In this document: one piece after another, positions 27,279 to 36,931 of the stretch
Position numbering within the stretch: position 1 is the stretch's first letter
How the letters are laid out: each line of letters starts with the position of its first letter
Assembly (NCBI RefSeq): GCF_008923185.1
Contig: NZ_WBMT01000007.1
Coordinates: 124,001-188,000 of the forward strand
DNA length: 64,000 nucleotides
Reading direction: 5' to 3'
From: Actinomadura rudentiformis
GTDB taxonomy: Bacteria; Actinomycetota; Actinomycetes; Streptosporangiales; Streptosporangiaceae
Notes under the pieces: model-generated
What the model was told of the DNA's origin: nothing
Seen by the model: only the letters and a program-made list of their open reading frames with translations
The model's database searches: none
Program-made: the position numbers and the translations under genes

Positions 27279-27367
27279 GATCAGCTGCTGATCGCGACAC
27301 GGCCGGACCCGGCCGTGCGGCGTTCGCGGACCACGCGCTGCGGAGTGGGCCACCACGCGGTGGCCCA
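27279..27367. promoter_or_regulatory. Two palindromes upstream of pyrD
   Basis: GATCAGC-T-GCTGATC (27279-27293) and a 9-bp-arm hairpin TGGGCCACC-ACGC-GGTGGCCCA (27346-27367) lie in the 277-bp divergent region between DUF6243 and pyrD. The second ends 78 bp before the pyrD start. They could be operators or RNA leader hairpins for pyrimidine control; nothing here identifies the regulator. Confidence 0.4.
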
Positions 27368-27445
27368 GGCATTGACCAGCATGTTCGCCAGCGTCGCATC
27401 CCCCGGCGCACGGGCTCAACCGATTTATTGAGACAATCGTCCGCG

Positions 27446-28534
27446 ATGTACAAACTGCTGTTCACCCAGGTCATCGCCCGCTTCGTGGACGCCGAGACGG
27501 CGCACCACACGACCATGCGGGGGCTACGGGCCATCCAGAAGGCGGGTGCCGCCCCGCTGATACGCAAGGTCCTGGCGCCACGCGATCCCGCGTTGACCGT
27601 GCGCGCGTTCGGGCTGGAGTTCTCCGGGCCGCTGGGGCTGGCCGCCGGGTTCGACAAGGACGCCGTGGCGTACGAGGCGCTCGGCGCGTTCGGCTTCAGC
27701 CACGTCGAGATCGGGACGGTGACCGGGCAGGCGCAGCCGGGCAATCCCAAGCCCCGGTCCTGGCGGTTGCCGCCCGACCGCGCCGTCATCAACCGGATGG
27801 GCTTCAACAACGAGGGATCGGCGGCCGCGGCGGCCCGGCTGCGGAAACGGCGGCCGGGGACGATCGTCGGCGTCAACATCGGCAAGACCAAGCTGGTGCC
27901 GGAGGCGGAGGCCGCCGCCGACTACGTGACGAGCACCGAGCGGCTGGCCCCCTACGCCGACTACCTCGTGGTGAACGTGAGCTCCCCCAACACGCCCGGT
28001 CTTCGTGACCTGCAAGCGGTCGAGCACCTGCGACCCTTGCTGACCGCCGTGCGGGAGGCCGCCGACCGGGTCACCCGGCACCGGGTCCCGCTGCTCGTCA
28101 AGATCGCCCCCGACCTCGCGGACGACGACGTGGACGCCGTGGCGGACCTCGCCCTGGAACTGGGCCTGGACGGGATCATCGCCACCAACACCACGATCGG
28201 ACGGGAAGGGCTGGCAAGCGATCCCGAGCTGGTGAAGGAGACCGGCGGGCTGTCGGGTGCGCCCCTGAAGGAGCGTTCGGTTCAGGTGCTCCGGCGCCTG
28301 CGGGCCCGCACCGGTGACCGGCTGGTGCTGATCTCGGTCGGTGGCATCGAGACCGCCGACGACGTGTGGGAACGCCTCCGCGCTGGGGCGACCCTCGTCC
28401 AGGGCTACACCGGAATGATCTATGGCGGCCCCCTGTGGGCGTCCCGCCTCAACCGTGACCTCTCCCGCCGCCTGCGCGGCAGTGCCTACCGGACCGTCGC
28501 CGACCTGGCGGGCGGCTCCCGTTCAACGAGCTGA
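27446..28534 (+). CDS. pyrD: Dihydroorotate dehydrogenase (quinone), class 2
   Basis: A 362-residue FMN enzyme of pyrimidine synthesis that oxidises dihydroorotate to orotate with quinone at the membrane. Family motifs are [56 protein letters not shown] (the second Ser is the class 2 catalytic base), [14 protein letters not shown] and [12 protein letters not shown]. The N-terminal membrane helix expected of class 2 is present. The ATG at 27446 lacks a clear ribosome site; a start 6 codons upstream is possible. It is a single gene, apart from the pyr operon. Confidence 0.93.
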   Translation: MYKLLFTQVIARFVDAETAHHTTMRGLRAIQKAGAAPLIRKVLAPRDPALTVRAFGLEFSGPLGLAAGFDKDAVAYEALGAFGFSHVEIGTVTGQAQPGNPKPRSWRLPPDRAVINRMGFNNEGSAAAAARLRKRRPGTIVGVNIGKTKLVPEAEAAADYVTSTERLAPYADYLVVNVSSPNTPGLRDLQAVEHLRPLLTAVREAADRVTRHRVPLLVKIAPDLADDDVDAVADLALELGLDGIIATNTTIGREGLASDPELVKETGGLSGAPLKERSVQVLRRLRARTGDRLVLISVGGIETADDVWERLRAGATLVQGYTGMIYGGPLWASRLNRDLSRRLRGSAYRTVADLAGGSRSTS

Positions 28535-28773
28535 GCCGTCCCCGAAACAGACCAGCGGCATTTAGGCGAATGGTCGGCTTGCTCATTTTAAATGGCAGCT
28601 GCGCGACGCGATTTTGATCACCACGACGGCCATTTCAATCCTTCTGACCAGGGATCTTCCCCTATGCGGATGATCTAATCGGCGCTCGGCCGGCGCAATG
28701 CGAGAACTTTTCTTTGCCTTCCGGCGACGGGGGCTATGGTGTTCCCAGACTCGAATGGCGGCACCGTGCAGGT

Positions 28774-30030
28774 ATGTCCGTTGAGACGATGCCGCGCACA
28801 GTGATCATCCGTGTCGCGGCCACGCTGGCAGTCGCCCTGCCGGCGATCGTGCTCCGGCTGCCGGGGATCCATGTGGCACCGGTGGCGGGGATGATCGTCT
28901 TCGGGGCGGGCGTGCTCGCCGCGGCCGTGGTGCTGATGTGGGCGGCCGAGACGGCGCGCGCGGACATGTCGGGGGCGCTGGCGCTGGCCCTGCTGGCGCT
29001 GATCGCGGTGCTCCCCGAGTACGCGGTGGACCTCTATTACGCGTTCCGCGCGGGCTCCAAGCCGGAGTACACCGCGTACGCGGCGGCCAACATGACCGGC
29101 GCCAACCGGCTGCTCGTCGGTGTCGGCTGGGCGCTGGTCGTGCTCTCGTTCGCACTCGGTGCGCGGCGGCTGGCCAGGCGCGGCGAGCCGGTGCCGGAAC
29201 GGCGCGACGTGCACCTCGCCGGACACCACCGCATCGAGCTCGGGTTCCTGGCCATCGCGGCGGTCATCGCGTTCATCCCCGCCCTGGTCCGTGAGATCGG
29301 CTGGTACGTCTCCGTCCTGCTCATCGCTCTCTACATCGCCTACATCGTCCGGATCGCCAGATCCGGCGCCGAGGACGTCGAACAACTGGTCGGCGTCCCC
29401 GCCGTGCTGGTGAAACTGCCCACGAAAGAGCGCCGCGCGGTGACCGGGGGCGGCTTCCTGCTGGGCGCATTGATCATCTTCGCCTCGGCCGAGCCGTTCG
29501 CCGAGTCGCTGGTCGAGGCGGGCGGGAGCCTGGGCATCGACGAGTTCCTGCTCGTGCAGTGGCTGGCGCCCCTGGCCTCCGAGGCGCCGGAGCTGATCGT
29601 CGCCGTCGTCTTCGCCTGGCGGCTGCGCGACAACGACGCGATCGGCACGCTGCTGTCCAGCAAGGTGAACCAGTGGACGCTGCTGGTCGGGAGCCTGCCG
29701 CTGGCCTACAAGGCCGGCGGTGGCGACTGGTCCCTCCCGCTCGACTCCCGGCAGACCGAAGAGGTGCTGCTGACCGCCGCCCAGACCGTGCTCGGCCTGG
29801 CCATGCTGATCGACCTCTACTTCAGGCGGGCGGAGGCGGCACTCCTGTTCGTGCTGTTCGCGATCCAGTTCGTGCTGCCGGGCGAGACGGCCCGGCTGTG
29901 GTTGTCGATGGTCTATCTGGCGATCGGTTTCTCGATCCTCATCATCCGGCACCGCGAGCTCGAAAAGTCGATGGCGATGGTGGTCGCCCCTCGGAGAGTC
30001 AGGCGATCTCGAAGAAGCCATCGGCGATGA
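28774..30030 (+). CDS. Sodium/calcium exchanger-family cation antiporter
   Basis: A 418-residue polytopic membrane protein of the CaCA (Ca2+:cation antiporter) superfamily. The two inverted alpha-repeat signatures are visible as LPEYAVDLYYA (acidic ion ligand Glu) and SEAPELIVAVVFAWRLRDNDAIGTLLSSKVNQWTLLVG. Around eleven hydrophobic segments are present. The ion could be Ca2+, Na+/H+ or K+. The ATG at 28774 is chosen as the first Met after the AT-rich promoter region; an ATG at 28789 is possible. Its last 32 bp overlap the convergent methyltransferase gene, giving an Arg-rich tail. Confidence 0.8.
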   Translation: MSVETMPRTVIIRVAATLAVALPAIVLRLPGIHVAPVAGMIVFGAGVLAAAVVLMWAAETARADMSGALALALLALIAVLPEYAVDLYYAFRAGSKPEYTAYAAANMTGANRLLVGVGWALVVLSFALGARRLARRGEPVPERRDVHLAGHHRIELGFLAIAAVIAFIPALVREIGWYVSVLLIALYIAYIVRIARSGAEDVEQLVGVPAVLVKLPTKERRAVTGGGFLLGALIIFASAEPFAESLVEAGGSLGIDEFLLVQWLAPLASEAPELIVAVVFAWRLRDNDAIGTLLSSKVNQWTLLVGSLPLAYKAGGGDWSLPLDSRQTEEVLLTAAQTVLGLAMLIDLYFRRAEAALLFVLFAIQFVLPGETARLWLSMVYLAIGFSILIIRHRELEKSMAMVVAPRRVRRSRRSHRR

Positions 30031-31480
30031 GCTCGGGCAGGACGGCGGCCGCATGCGCCCGTACCTGGCCGGGATCCATCTCGGTGAGCTGGGCGATGGC
30101 CGACAGCAGGGGTTCCAGCGGCAGCGAGCCGTCGCAGACGCCCGCGAGCCCGGCCTCGACCGTCCCGACCCCTGCCGCGCGGTGCAGCCGATCGGTCTGC
30201 CGAAGCAGGATCCGCTCCGGATCCTCGGCTCCGGGAGGGCCGATCTGCTCCTGGACGATGCCGGCGGCGGTACGGAGCGACAACCGGGCCAGGGCGCCCT
30301 CTTGTGCACAGGCTGTGGAAAACTCTTCGGCTTCCCTCAACCCGGTGAGGACCCGGTCCACATAGGCCCCGACAGGCTGCTCCACGGCATGCCGCAACTC
30401 TTCGATCCGCGCGACGGGCCGGGCCGCGTCCGCCGTGCGCCGCAAGGTGATCCAGCCGAATCCGATCCCGGTCACCTGCTGCCGCTCGAAGTACTCCAGC
30501 CACGCGTCGTACCGCGCCGCGTACTCGGGCGTCCCGGCCTCGACCGAGTCGCGCAGCCAGAGCTCGCAGTACTCGGCCGGATCCTGGACGTCGCGCTGCA
30601 CGACCCAGGCGTCACAACCCGATTCGCGGATCCACGCGCCGACGCGCTCCTCCCACGGCACACCCTCGATATGCAGCCAGTTCGCCAGCAGCTGGCACGT
30701 GCCGCCCTCGTTCAGCAGTCCCGGCCCCTCAACGACCAGCCGGCGGCAGAACTCGTCGCCGTGCAGCCCCGATTCGCGGTAGACGAAACCACCCTCGGGC
30801 GGCGCGATCACGAACGGCGGATTGGAGACGATCAAGTCGAACGTCCGGTCCCGTACCGGCTCCAGCAGCGACCCCTGAAGGGCCTCCACCCCCTCGACCC
30901 CGGAGAGCGCGAAGCTCAGCGCCGACAGCCGGAGGGCCCTCGCGTTGACGTCCGTCACCGTGATCGCGCGTGGCTCCAGCTCCGGCGCCAGATGCACGGC
31001 CTGAACGCCACATCCCGTACCAAGATCAAGCACGTTGTCCACAGGCCTGTGGACAACCAGCCGCGCCAAACTGCCGGAGGCACCTCCCGCTCCGACCACA
31101 TGATCGGGCTTGAGAGGGACACCGGCCCCAGGCCTCGCCTTGAGATCGGACACCGCGTAACCGACATGGCCCAGGCCGCGCACCGACTCCAGCGGCTCGA
31201 CATGCACCAGGGCTCGCAGCTCGCCACCGGAACGTTCCGCGAGCCCCAGCGCGACGAGGTCGTCGGCCACATCCTTCAAAGCGGCCTCGTCGACCGCCAC
31301 CTGCAACCAGAACAGCCGGGTGAAAGCCTCCAGCGGCGACCCGCCACCCGTGGCCCGCAACGCCGGCACGATCTCGTCCCGTGCCAGCGCCCCGCCTGCC
31401 ACCGGGCCGAGCAACTCCCGTACACCCGCGACGGTGTAGTCAGCGAAAGCGCCGCGAACGCGGCTCAGCGAATCAGACAC
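29999..31480 (-). CDS. N5-glutamine/N6-adenine-type methyltransferase (PrmC/HemK-like)
   Basis: A 493-residue class I methyltransferase. An N-terminal helical domain (residues 1-150, DUF7059-type) precedes the catalytic domain with motif I VLDLGTGCGVQAVHLA (about 159-174) and the signature NPPF (VSNPPFVI, about 229-236) of enzymes that methylate amide or amino nitrogen. A C-terminal winged-helix-like region follows. It may modify a protein, rRNA or a nucleobase; the target is unknown. The GTG start at 31480 lacks a clear ribosome site and could be leaderless. The 3' end overlaps the antiporter gene by 32 bp. Confidence 0.82.
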   Translation of the reverse strand: MSDSLSRVRGAFADYTVAGVRELLGPVAGGALARDEIVPALRATGGGSPLEAFTRLFWLQVAVDEAALKDVADDLVALGLAERSGGELRALVHVEPLESVRGLGHVGYAVSDLKARPGAGVPLKPDHVVGAGGASGSLARLVVHRPVDNVLDLGTGCGVQAVHLAPELEPRAITVTDVNARALRLSALSFALSGVEGVEALQGSLLEPVRDRTFDLIVSNPPFVIAPPEGGFVYRESGLHGDEFCRRLVVEGPGLLNEGGTCQLLANWLHIEGVPWEERVGAWIRESGCDAWVVQRDVQDPAEYCELWLRDSVEAGTPEYAARYDAWLEYFERQQVTGIGFGWITLRRTADAARPVARIEELRHAVEQPVGAYVDRVLTGLREAEEFSTACAQEGALARLSLRTAAGIVQEQIGPPGAEDPERILLRQTDRLHRAAGVGTVEAGLAGVCDGSLPLEPLLSAIAQLTEMDPGQVRAHAAAVLPELIADGFFEIA

Positions 31481-31549
31481 CCGCCCTATCCTGCCCGCCG
31501 GCGGTCAGCGGAGGCACCGCCAGCGGAAATACCGCCGACGGAAATACCG

Positions 31550-32380
31550 TCAGCGGAAGTACTCGATCAACCCTGTGACGAAGGATTCGGCGATGCGCTG
31601 CCGGAACGACGCACTCGACAGCTTGGCCGCGTCCCCGGGGTTCCTCATGTTGCCGGTCTCGACGAAGACCTTCGGCACCGTGGACAGGTTGAGCCCGCCC
31701 AGGTCGTCCCGGGAGTCAAGGGCGTCGGTGCCGATGTAGGTCGAGTACGGCATGCCTGTGTCCTTCCGGTAGGCGTCCCGGAGGGCCTTGCCGAGCTTGC
31801 GCGACGCCGGGACCATCGAGGCGTTGTGCCCCTTGACCGTCAGCGGCTCGATCACGTGGAAGCCATGGCCGCTCGCCGGACCGCCGTCCGCGTGCACCGA
31901 GATCGCCGCGTCCGCCTTGGCGCGGTTGCCGATGGCGGCACGCTCGGTGATGCACGGCCCCACCCCGGTGTTGTTGTTCCGGGTGAGGACGACCTTGGCG
32001 CCCTTGGCCCGCAACAGCTTGCTGAGCCGGGTGGACACGTCCCAGGTGAAGGCCGCTTCGCTGTAACCGGCCGCCGTCGCGGTGCCCGTCGTGTCACACG
32101 CCTTGCGCCCGTTCCCGATGCTGACCTGCCGGTTGATGATCTCCGGGTGCTTGGCGTTACCCCCGTTGTGCCCCGGGTCGATCACGATGACCTTGCCCTT
32201 GAGCGAGCCCGTGCCCCTGACTTCCTTGGGCGCCGTGGAAGCCCCGGAAGGAGCCGCCATGGGCGGCTGCGCGGTCTGGCCACCGGCCTGACCGTCCTTG
32301 GTGGACGAGCCACCATCGCACGCGGTGAGGGCCGCCAGGCACAGCACCAGGCCCATCGCGCCGCTTCGGTGGAATAGCAA
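31550..32380 (-). CDS. N-acetylmuramoyl-L-alanine amidase lipoprotein (Amidase_3)
   Basis: A 276-residue zinc amidase that cleaves the bond between muramic acid and L-Ala of peptidoglycan. The signal peptide ends in lipobox LTAC (Cys21). Zinc ligands are seen in IDPGHNGGN, AGYSEAAFTWDVS and SVHADGGP, and the catalytic Glu in FVETGNMRNPGDA. I chose the TTG at 32380 because AGGGGGA lies 6 bp upstream; an ATG 8 codons later would still keep the lipobox. The protein is anchored outside the membrane and works in cell-wall turnover. Confidence 0.88.
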   Translation of the reverse strand: MLFHRSGAMGLVLCLAALTACDGGSSTKDGQAGGQTAQPPMAAPSGASTAPKEVRGTGSLKGKVIVIDPGHNGGNAKHPEIINRQVSIGNGRKACDTTGTATAAGYSEAAFTWDVSTRLSKLLRAKGAKVVLTRNNNTGVGPCITERAAIGNRAKADAAISVHADGGPASGHGFHVIEPLTVKGHNASMVPASRKLGKALRDAYRKDTGMPYSTYIGTDALDSRDDLGGLNLSTVPKVFVETGNMRNPGDAAKLSSASFRQRIAESFVTGLIEYFR

Positions 32381-32503
32381 GACTCGTCCCCCTGTGATTT
32401 CTTCGTTACCAACCCTGTCAGTCTGCACATCAGCATGGGTTCGTCAAACGAAGTCCGCACAAATGCGGACGCGGCCGTGCCCCCGCACGGCCGCGTCCGC
32501 GAG

Positions 32504-32740
32504 TCAGCGGAGCAGGTCCTCCTTGCCGAGGAGCGCGGCGAGAGCGCGCGCCTCGTCCGCGTCGAGGCCCAGCACCACGCGGGGTCGTCCCCACGGATGA
32601 TCGATCGAGTGGGCCACGTAGCTGGCGACGGACTCCGAGACCTGTTCGGCCAGTCCCCGCGCATGTCGCCATTCCGACCACGCGCGTTCCAACTCACTAG
32701 CCGCGCGCTGCGCGCACGACACCAATTCCGGATCACGCAC
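32504..32740 (-). CDS. Small conserved-looking hypothetical protein
   Basis: A 78-residue acidic, mostly helical protein starting VRDPELVSCAQRAASELERAWSEW and ending in a DADEARALAALLGKED motif. I do not recognise a named family. The GTG at 32740 has an AGGGGGG ribosome site 9 bp upstream; an alternative GTG at 32785 would add 15 residues but has no such site. Codon and residue use look coding, unlike the competing frames on the other strand. It is leftward and monocistronic, upstream of the amidase. Confidence 0.6.
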   Translation of the reverse strand: MRDPELVSCAQRAASELERAWSEWRHARGLAEQVSESVASYVAHSIDHPWGRPRVVLGLDADEARALAALLGKEDLLR

Positions 32741-33009
32741 GGAATGAAACCCCCCTGGGTGAACATGGTCCTTCTCCGTGTCCACTCGGCAGAGTCACCG
32801 GGCCGGCCCGGTGATGGGGCCGGAAACCGGCCTGGTCATGGGTCGGAGTCCGACCCGTCATGCGGTTGCCCCGACCCGCCGAACGGTGCACCCATTAAGA
32901 CCCCACGAACGCCCTGCGGGCCGCCGATTACGGCAGGCTTGGCCAGCCCCTTACCACTTCAGGCCATTGATCGACCTCCCCAAGACCACCCGATCATCCC
33001 GACCGGCCG

Positions 33010-34023
33010 TCACACGGGGGCCAGGCCCGTGGTGGAGCGGACCACCAGGTGGGGGACCACCAGGTTTTGGCGGGCGGCGCGGGCGGGGTCGTCGATGCGG
33101 GCGGTGAGGAGTTCGGCGGCCACGCGGCCCATGTCGCGGCGGGGCTGGTCGACGCTGGTCAGGGAGATGTGGCGGATGGCGGCCAGGTGCGTGTTGTCGT
33201 AGCCGACGACCGAGAGATGTTCGGGAACCGTGAGCTCCAGCTCGTCGGCGGCGGAGAGGGCCCCGGTGGCGACCAGGTCGTTGGGGGCGAAGATGGCGGT
33301 GGGGCGGGGAGTCCTGGTGAGAAGGGCACGGGCGGCCCGGTAGCCGCCCTCCTCGGTGAAGTCGCCGGCCTCCACGACGACCTCGCCCGCGAGGCCATGG
33401 CGTTCCATGGCCTTCTCGTAGCCGGCACGGCGGTAGCGGGCGGTGGTCGAGGGCGCGCCTTCTATGTGCGCGATGCGGCGGTGGCCGAGTTCGACGAGAT
33501 GGTCGACGGCGAGGCTGGCACCCAGTTCGTCGTCGTCCACCACGATGTCGACGCCGGAGACGTCGCGTTCGCCCACCACCACCACCGGGACGCTGGCGGC
33601 GGCTTCTTTGAGGGAGTCGGGGACGACGCTCAGGAGAACGAGGCCGTCGACGCGCATCTCCAGAAAGGCCTCTACGGCCTCGGCTTCGAAGAGGGGGTCC
33701 CAGCGGCCGCTGCCGACGAGCATCCGGAGGCCCTCGCCGTGCAGGCTCTCTTGCAGGCCGTCCAGGAACTCGGCGAAGAACGGGTTGTGCAGGTCCGCGA
33801 CGATGGCGCCGATGAGGCGGGTACGGCCCTCCACCAGGCTGCGGGCTACGGCGTTGGGCCGGTAGCCGAGCTCTCGCGCGGCCTGGAGCACCGCCTGGCG
33901 GCGGCGTTCGCTGACGTGCGGCGATCCGCGCATGACGAGGGAGACGAGCGACTTCGAGACACCGGCCCTCTCGGCAACGTTGCGGATGGTGGGCTTGGGG
34001 GGCCTTACATCACCAGCTGACAT
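33010..34023 (-). CDS. LacI-family transcriptional regulator
   Basis: A 337-residue repressor. The N-terminal LacI helix-turn-helix is at about residues 11-60 (PTIRNVAERAGVSKSLVSLVMRG then ARELGYRPNAVARSL), with a hinge, followed by a periplasmic-binding-protein-like sugar-sensor domain (GAIVADLHNPFFAEFLDGL, DDELGASLAVDHLVELGHRRIAHIEG, SLTSVDQPRRDMG). The ATG at 34023 has CGGAGT upstream. The target may be a sugar operon such as the trehalose importer, but it lies 9 kb away and no site links them. Confidence 0.9.
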   Translation of the reverse strand: MSAGDVRPPKPTIRNVAERAGVSKSLVSLVMRGSPHVSERRRQAVLQAARELGYRPNAVARSLVEGRTRLIGAIVADLHNPFFAEFLDGLQESLHGEGLRMLVGSGRWDPLFEAEAVEAFLEMRVDGLVLLSVVPDSLKEAAASVPVVVVGERDVSGVDIVVDDDELGASLAVDHLVELGHRRIAHIEGAPSTTARYRRAGYEKAMERHGLAGEVVVEAGDFTEEGGYRAARALLTRTPRPTAIFAPNDLVATGALSAADELELTVPEHLSVVGYDNTHLAAIRHISLTSVDQPRRDMGRVAAELLTARIDDPARAARQNLVVPHLVVRSTTGLAPV

Positions 34024-34288
34024 GGCACTCCGTCCGGGGGGCCTGCAGGACCTGCCGCCAGGGCGCTCCGAGCCCTTTGGCACGGGACGGAACGCCCTCC
34101 CCACTCGGGGGGAGATGCCATGATGCCTCGCCTTCACCCCAAATCGTCGCAACAGTGAGTAACGGGCAGCCGCCAATGCCAGTTCTTGCCTGTGGTGTCC
34201 TGGATCACAGGGCGGAACCGTCCCCAAACGGCCCCCGGTGGAGGCCGCCCGCACCGACCCGCCCCCCGCGCTCGGATACGCTGCCCAA

Positions 34289-34993
34289 GTGGGAGATCGT
34301 GCAGTGGCAGGCGGTAAGGCAAGGGGTGGGCAGGGTTCCGCCCCGGCTCAGCAACGCGGCAGGCGCCGGCTGAGCGTCGACGAACGCCGCGACGAGCTGA
34401 TCGAGGCCGCGCTGGAGCTGTTCAGCACCAAGTCGCCGGAAGACGTCTCGATCGACGACGTCGCGGCGGCGGCCGGCGCTTCCCGCGCGCTCGTCTATCA
34501 CTACTTCGGCGGGAAGTACGAGCTCTACCTCGCCGCGCTGGGCAGTGCGGCCAAGCAGCTGTCGGTGCTGCTGGAGCCCCCCACCGAGGGCACGCCGCTC
34601 GAACGCCTGAAGATCTCACTGAAGCGCTACTTCGATTTCGTGGAGAGCCACGCCCCCGGCTTCACGGCGCTGCTGCGCGGCGGACCCGCGGACCGTTCGG
34701 GGGAGGTCGGCGAGATCGTCGACGGCATCCGCCAGCTGCTGCTGGGCCGGATCCTGCACGCGATGGACGTCGAGATCCCCACCCCCGTCCTGCGCATCAC
34801 GCTGCGTTCATGGATGGCATCGGTCGAGACCGCCGGCCTGGACTGGCTGGAAAACCGGGATGTATCCCGCGAGGAGCTCGAGCGCCTGCTGGTCGATCAC
34901 CTGGTGGTGCTGATGCATGTCGCAGGCCAGCACGAACCGGCGATAGCAGCACTCTTCGACCGGCTCGCCCAAGAAGAAATGCCCGAGGACTGA
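34289..34993 (+). CDS. TetR-family transcriptional regulator
   Basis: A 234-residue regulator. The TetR helix-turn-helix spans about residues 28-75 (LSVDERRDELIEAALELF, then VSIDDVAAAAGASRALVYHYFGGK). The C-terminal ligand domain is all-helical. The GTG at 34289 is preceded by a -10-like TACGCT only 7 bp upstream, so the mRNA may be leaderless. It is divergent from the LacI gene (265 bp apart). The ligand and targets are unknown. Confidence 0.85.
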   Translation: MGDRAVAGGKARGGQGSAPAQQRGRRRLSVDERRDELIEAALELFSTKSPEDVSIDDVAAAAGASRALVYHYFGGKYELYLAALGSAAKQLSVLLEPPTEGTPLERLKISLKRYFDFVESHAPGFTALLRGGPADRSGEVGEIVDGIRQLLLGRILHAMDVEIPTPVLRITLRSWMASVETAGLDWLENRDVSREELERLLVDHLVVLMHVAGQHEPAIAALFDRLAQEEMPED

Positions 34994-35435
34994 GCGCGCC
35001 CGGAGACCGGACCCTCCCGAACCGAGAGCTAACCCCCGCACCGACCGGAAGCTGAGACCTGCACAGACCGGAGACCGGCCTGCGCGGACGGAGCTACGGC
35101 CCGGATGGGCTGGAGACTGGCCTGGATGGGCCGGAGACTGGGCCTGAACCGACCGGGGAATGTGGCCCGGGCGGAAGGCCCGCATGGAACCGGGGCTGTG
35201 GCCCGCACGGACGGAATGTCCCGCTCGCATAAGCGCGAGCGGGACATCCAGCTGAACGGTGCGCGGTCCAGGACGGCGATTCTCGGATGATCACAGCCCT
35301 GGACCTTCGCCCAGGGGGACTCTGAACGGGACATCGACCCACTGCCGGGTGCGAGGTTGTTCAGCGGCCTCCTGGTCGCCCCCCAATATTTCACTGTGTG
35401 CGCCCGGCGAGCCCCCACTCGCCGGCCGGAGTGCC
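34994..35435. repeat. Gene-free region with degenerate GC-rich repeats
   Basis: This 442-bp gap between tetR and bldC (convergent) has no credible gene. From about 35000 to 35215 it holds degenerate units such as GACCGGAGACCGG and (CCTGGATGGGCCGGAGACTGG) of roughly 13-21 nt. A strong hairpin lies at 35216-35247 and the rest is unremarkable. Confidence 0.6.
35216..35247. terminator. Strong hairpin between convergent tetR and bldC
   Basis: Perfect 13-bp stem ATGTCCCGCTCGC / GCGAGCGGGACAT with a 6-nt ATAAGC loop. It can terminate transcription from either side, as bldC ends at 35436 on the minus strand and tetR ends at 34993 on the plus strand. It lacks a U tract. Confidence 0.65.
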
Positions 35436-35639
35436 TTACTCCGAGCGCTGCTGCGGGATACCCGCCAGCAGCGCACGAACCTCAGCCTCGCGGTAGCGCC
35501 GGTGACCCCCCAGGGTGCGGATGGACGTGAGCTTTCCGGCCTTCGCCCACCGCGTGACGGTCTTGGGGTCGACGCGGAACATCGTCGCCACCTCTGCCGG
35601 CGTCAGCAGGGGCTCAGCCTCTGGCGTACGTGCTGACAT
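35436..35639 (-). CDS. bldC: Developmental regulator BldC (MerR-like DNA-binding protein)
   Basis: A 67-residue MerR-type winged-helix protein. Its sequence is close to Streptomyces BldC over the whole length: PLLTPAEVATMFRVDPKTVT, RWAKAGKLTSIRTLGGHRRY, REAEVRALLAGIPQQRSE. BldC controls entry into development and sporulation, binding head-to-tail on direct repeats. The ATG at 35639 has GGAGGAG upstream; an earlier in-frame start adds unconserved residues. The next genes (unknown protein, Leu/Val dehydrogenase, purM/purF) are the known actinomycete neighbourhood of bldC. Confidence 0.97.
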   Translation of the reverse strand: MSARTPEAEPLLTPAEVATMFRVDPKTVTRWAKAGKLTSIRTLGGHRRYREAEVRALLAGIPQQRSE

Positions 35640-35877
35640 TTGTGCGGCCTCTCCTCCGTGGACCGATGACAGCGATCCTGCGATTGATCCTCGCGCGGTC
35701 ACTGATGTCCCCTATGGCCCGAAAGAGCCACTATGACATCACAACGTGTAACCTTGCCACCACTCAACGCAACAAGCAAGTCCCTGAGCGTAGTTGCGTG
35801 TTCAGTGGCGACTGGGTCACGCTGCGTGATTCTAGCGACACGTATAGTCGTATCGCGCGCAGATTCGGGAAATTTGT

Positions 35878-36828
35878 TCAGTTCGCCGATTCAAGGGCGC
35901 GTACAGGCCGCCAGCGGGCGAGGAGACGCTTGTACATCGCGACCGCCAGCTCGGCCTCACCGCGTTCCATCGCCTCGAGGGCGACTCCGACCTCGGCCAC
36001 CGACTCGTCGGCGCGCAGCGTCCGGTCGTCCAGGAGATGGACCAGCCCGCCATAGTCGAGCTCGACCAGGGCGCCGGGGTGGAATCCGCCGAGCCACCGG
36101 CCCAGCGCGTCCACCTGCCCGGCGGCCAGCACGGTGGTCTCGCCGGTCCCCTCACCGAGGGTGTCGCGGACGATGCGGAGGGCGGCGGTGACTCGGCGCC
36201 GCGCCTCGGCCATCGCCGTGACGTAGATGAGGGTACGCGTCACAGCCGCCGTCGCAGGCCCACGACCTGGGTTTTCCCCGAAGCACGTCGTGGATTTACG
36301 TTCGTCCCCGGCGGGCTCGCCCAGCAGCAGGCAACGTTCCGTCTGGCCGAACGCGACGAACCAGGCCAAGGGGACATGCCAGGTACTGGACAGGATGTGC
36401 GGCTGCAGTGAGCGGCCCGTGGCCTTCCAGCGTTCGAACTCCTGCTCCACCTGGTCCGCAACCTCCGACGGCACGAACGCCTCGGACACCCCCGCCGGGA
36501 GCGTGGCGCGGAAACGGTCGAACGCCAGCCACGAGCGGAGCCGCGTTTCCCAGGGGCACACATAGATCGTGTCCGCCGACCGCCGCACATAGGCGTTCCG
36601 ACTTTCCCGTCCGGGCACCGGCTCCGGCGGGAAGGCGGCCAGCCGCAGCGCGGCCTCGCGATGTTCGGCACCCAGCGCGTGGATTCGCCGGGGGCGCCGC
36701 CGGGAGTCGGCGTAGGCCGTCCACAGGGTCCGTTCCGGCTCCGGAAAGGCTGTCACCGGTTCATAAACCCGTAGGTATGCGGCGTACGGAAGCACCACCG
36801 CATCGTGGCATGAGCCCGGCTCGGACAC
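35878..36828 (-). CDS. Conserved actinomycete protein of the bldC locus, unknown function
   Basis: A 316-residue soluble protein between bldC and the Leu/Val dehydrogenase gene, the position of SCO4090 in Streptomyces coelicolor. No catalytic motif is recognised. Notable are LPYAAYLRVYEPVTAFPEPER near the N terminus, an invariant-looking YVCPWETRLRSWLAF, and WHVPLAWFVAFGQTERCLLLG. The GTG at 36828 is the longest start; a GTG at 36798, giving VVLPYAAYL, may be the real one. It is divergent from the dehydrogenase gene. Confidence 0.8.
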   Translation of the reverse strand: MSEPGSCHDAVVLPYAAYLRVYEPVTAFPEPERTLWTAYADSRRRPRRIHALGAEHREAALRLAAFPPEPVPGRESRNAYVRRSADTIYVCPWETRLRSWLAFDRFRATLPAGVSEAFVPSEVADQVEQEFERWKATGRSLQPHILSSTWHVPLAWFVAFGQTERCLLLGEPAGDERKSTTCFGENPGRGPATAAVTRTLIYVTAMAEARRRVTAALRIVRDTLGEGTGETTVLAAGQVDALGRWLGGFHPGALVELDYGGLVHLLDDRTLRADESVAEVGVALEAMERGEAELAVAMYKRLLARWRPVRALESAN

Positions 36829-36931
36829 TGTTCCGACAACCCCACCGAGATCCCGGTGTTACCTGGAGACTCGCCCGTATCGCCCTGTCCGGTTCTAGTC
36901 TGATCCTTAAGACTGAGAGGAGGGCACTACC

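Noticed and set aside
26959..27891. 310-codon minus frame covering DUF6243 and pyrD
   Set aside because: Only the last 69 codons match a family and have a ribosome site; the rest is opposite pyrD.
32840..32856. tRNA T-arm-like GGGTCGGA-G-TCCGACCC hairpin
   Set aside because: The loop lacks TTCRA and no acceptor, D or anticodon arms fit around it.
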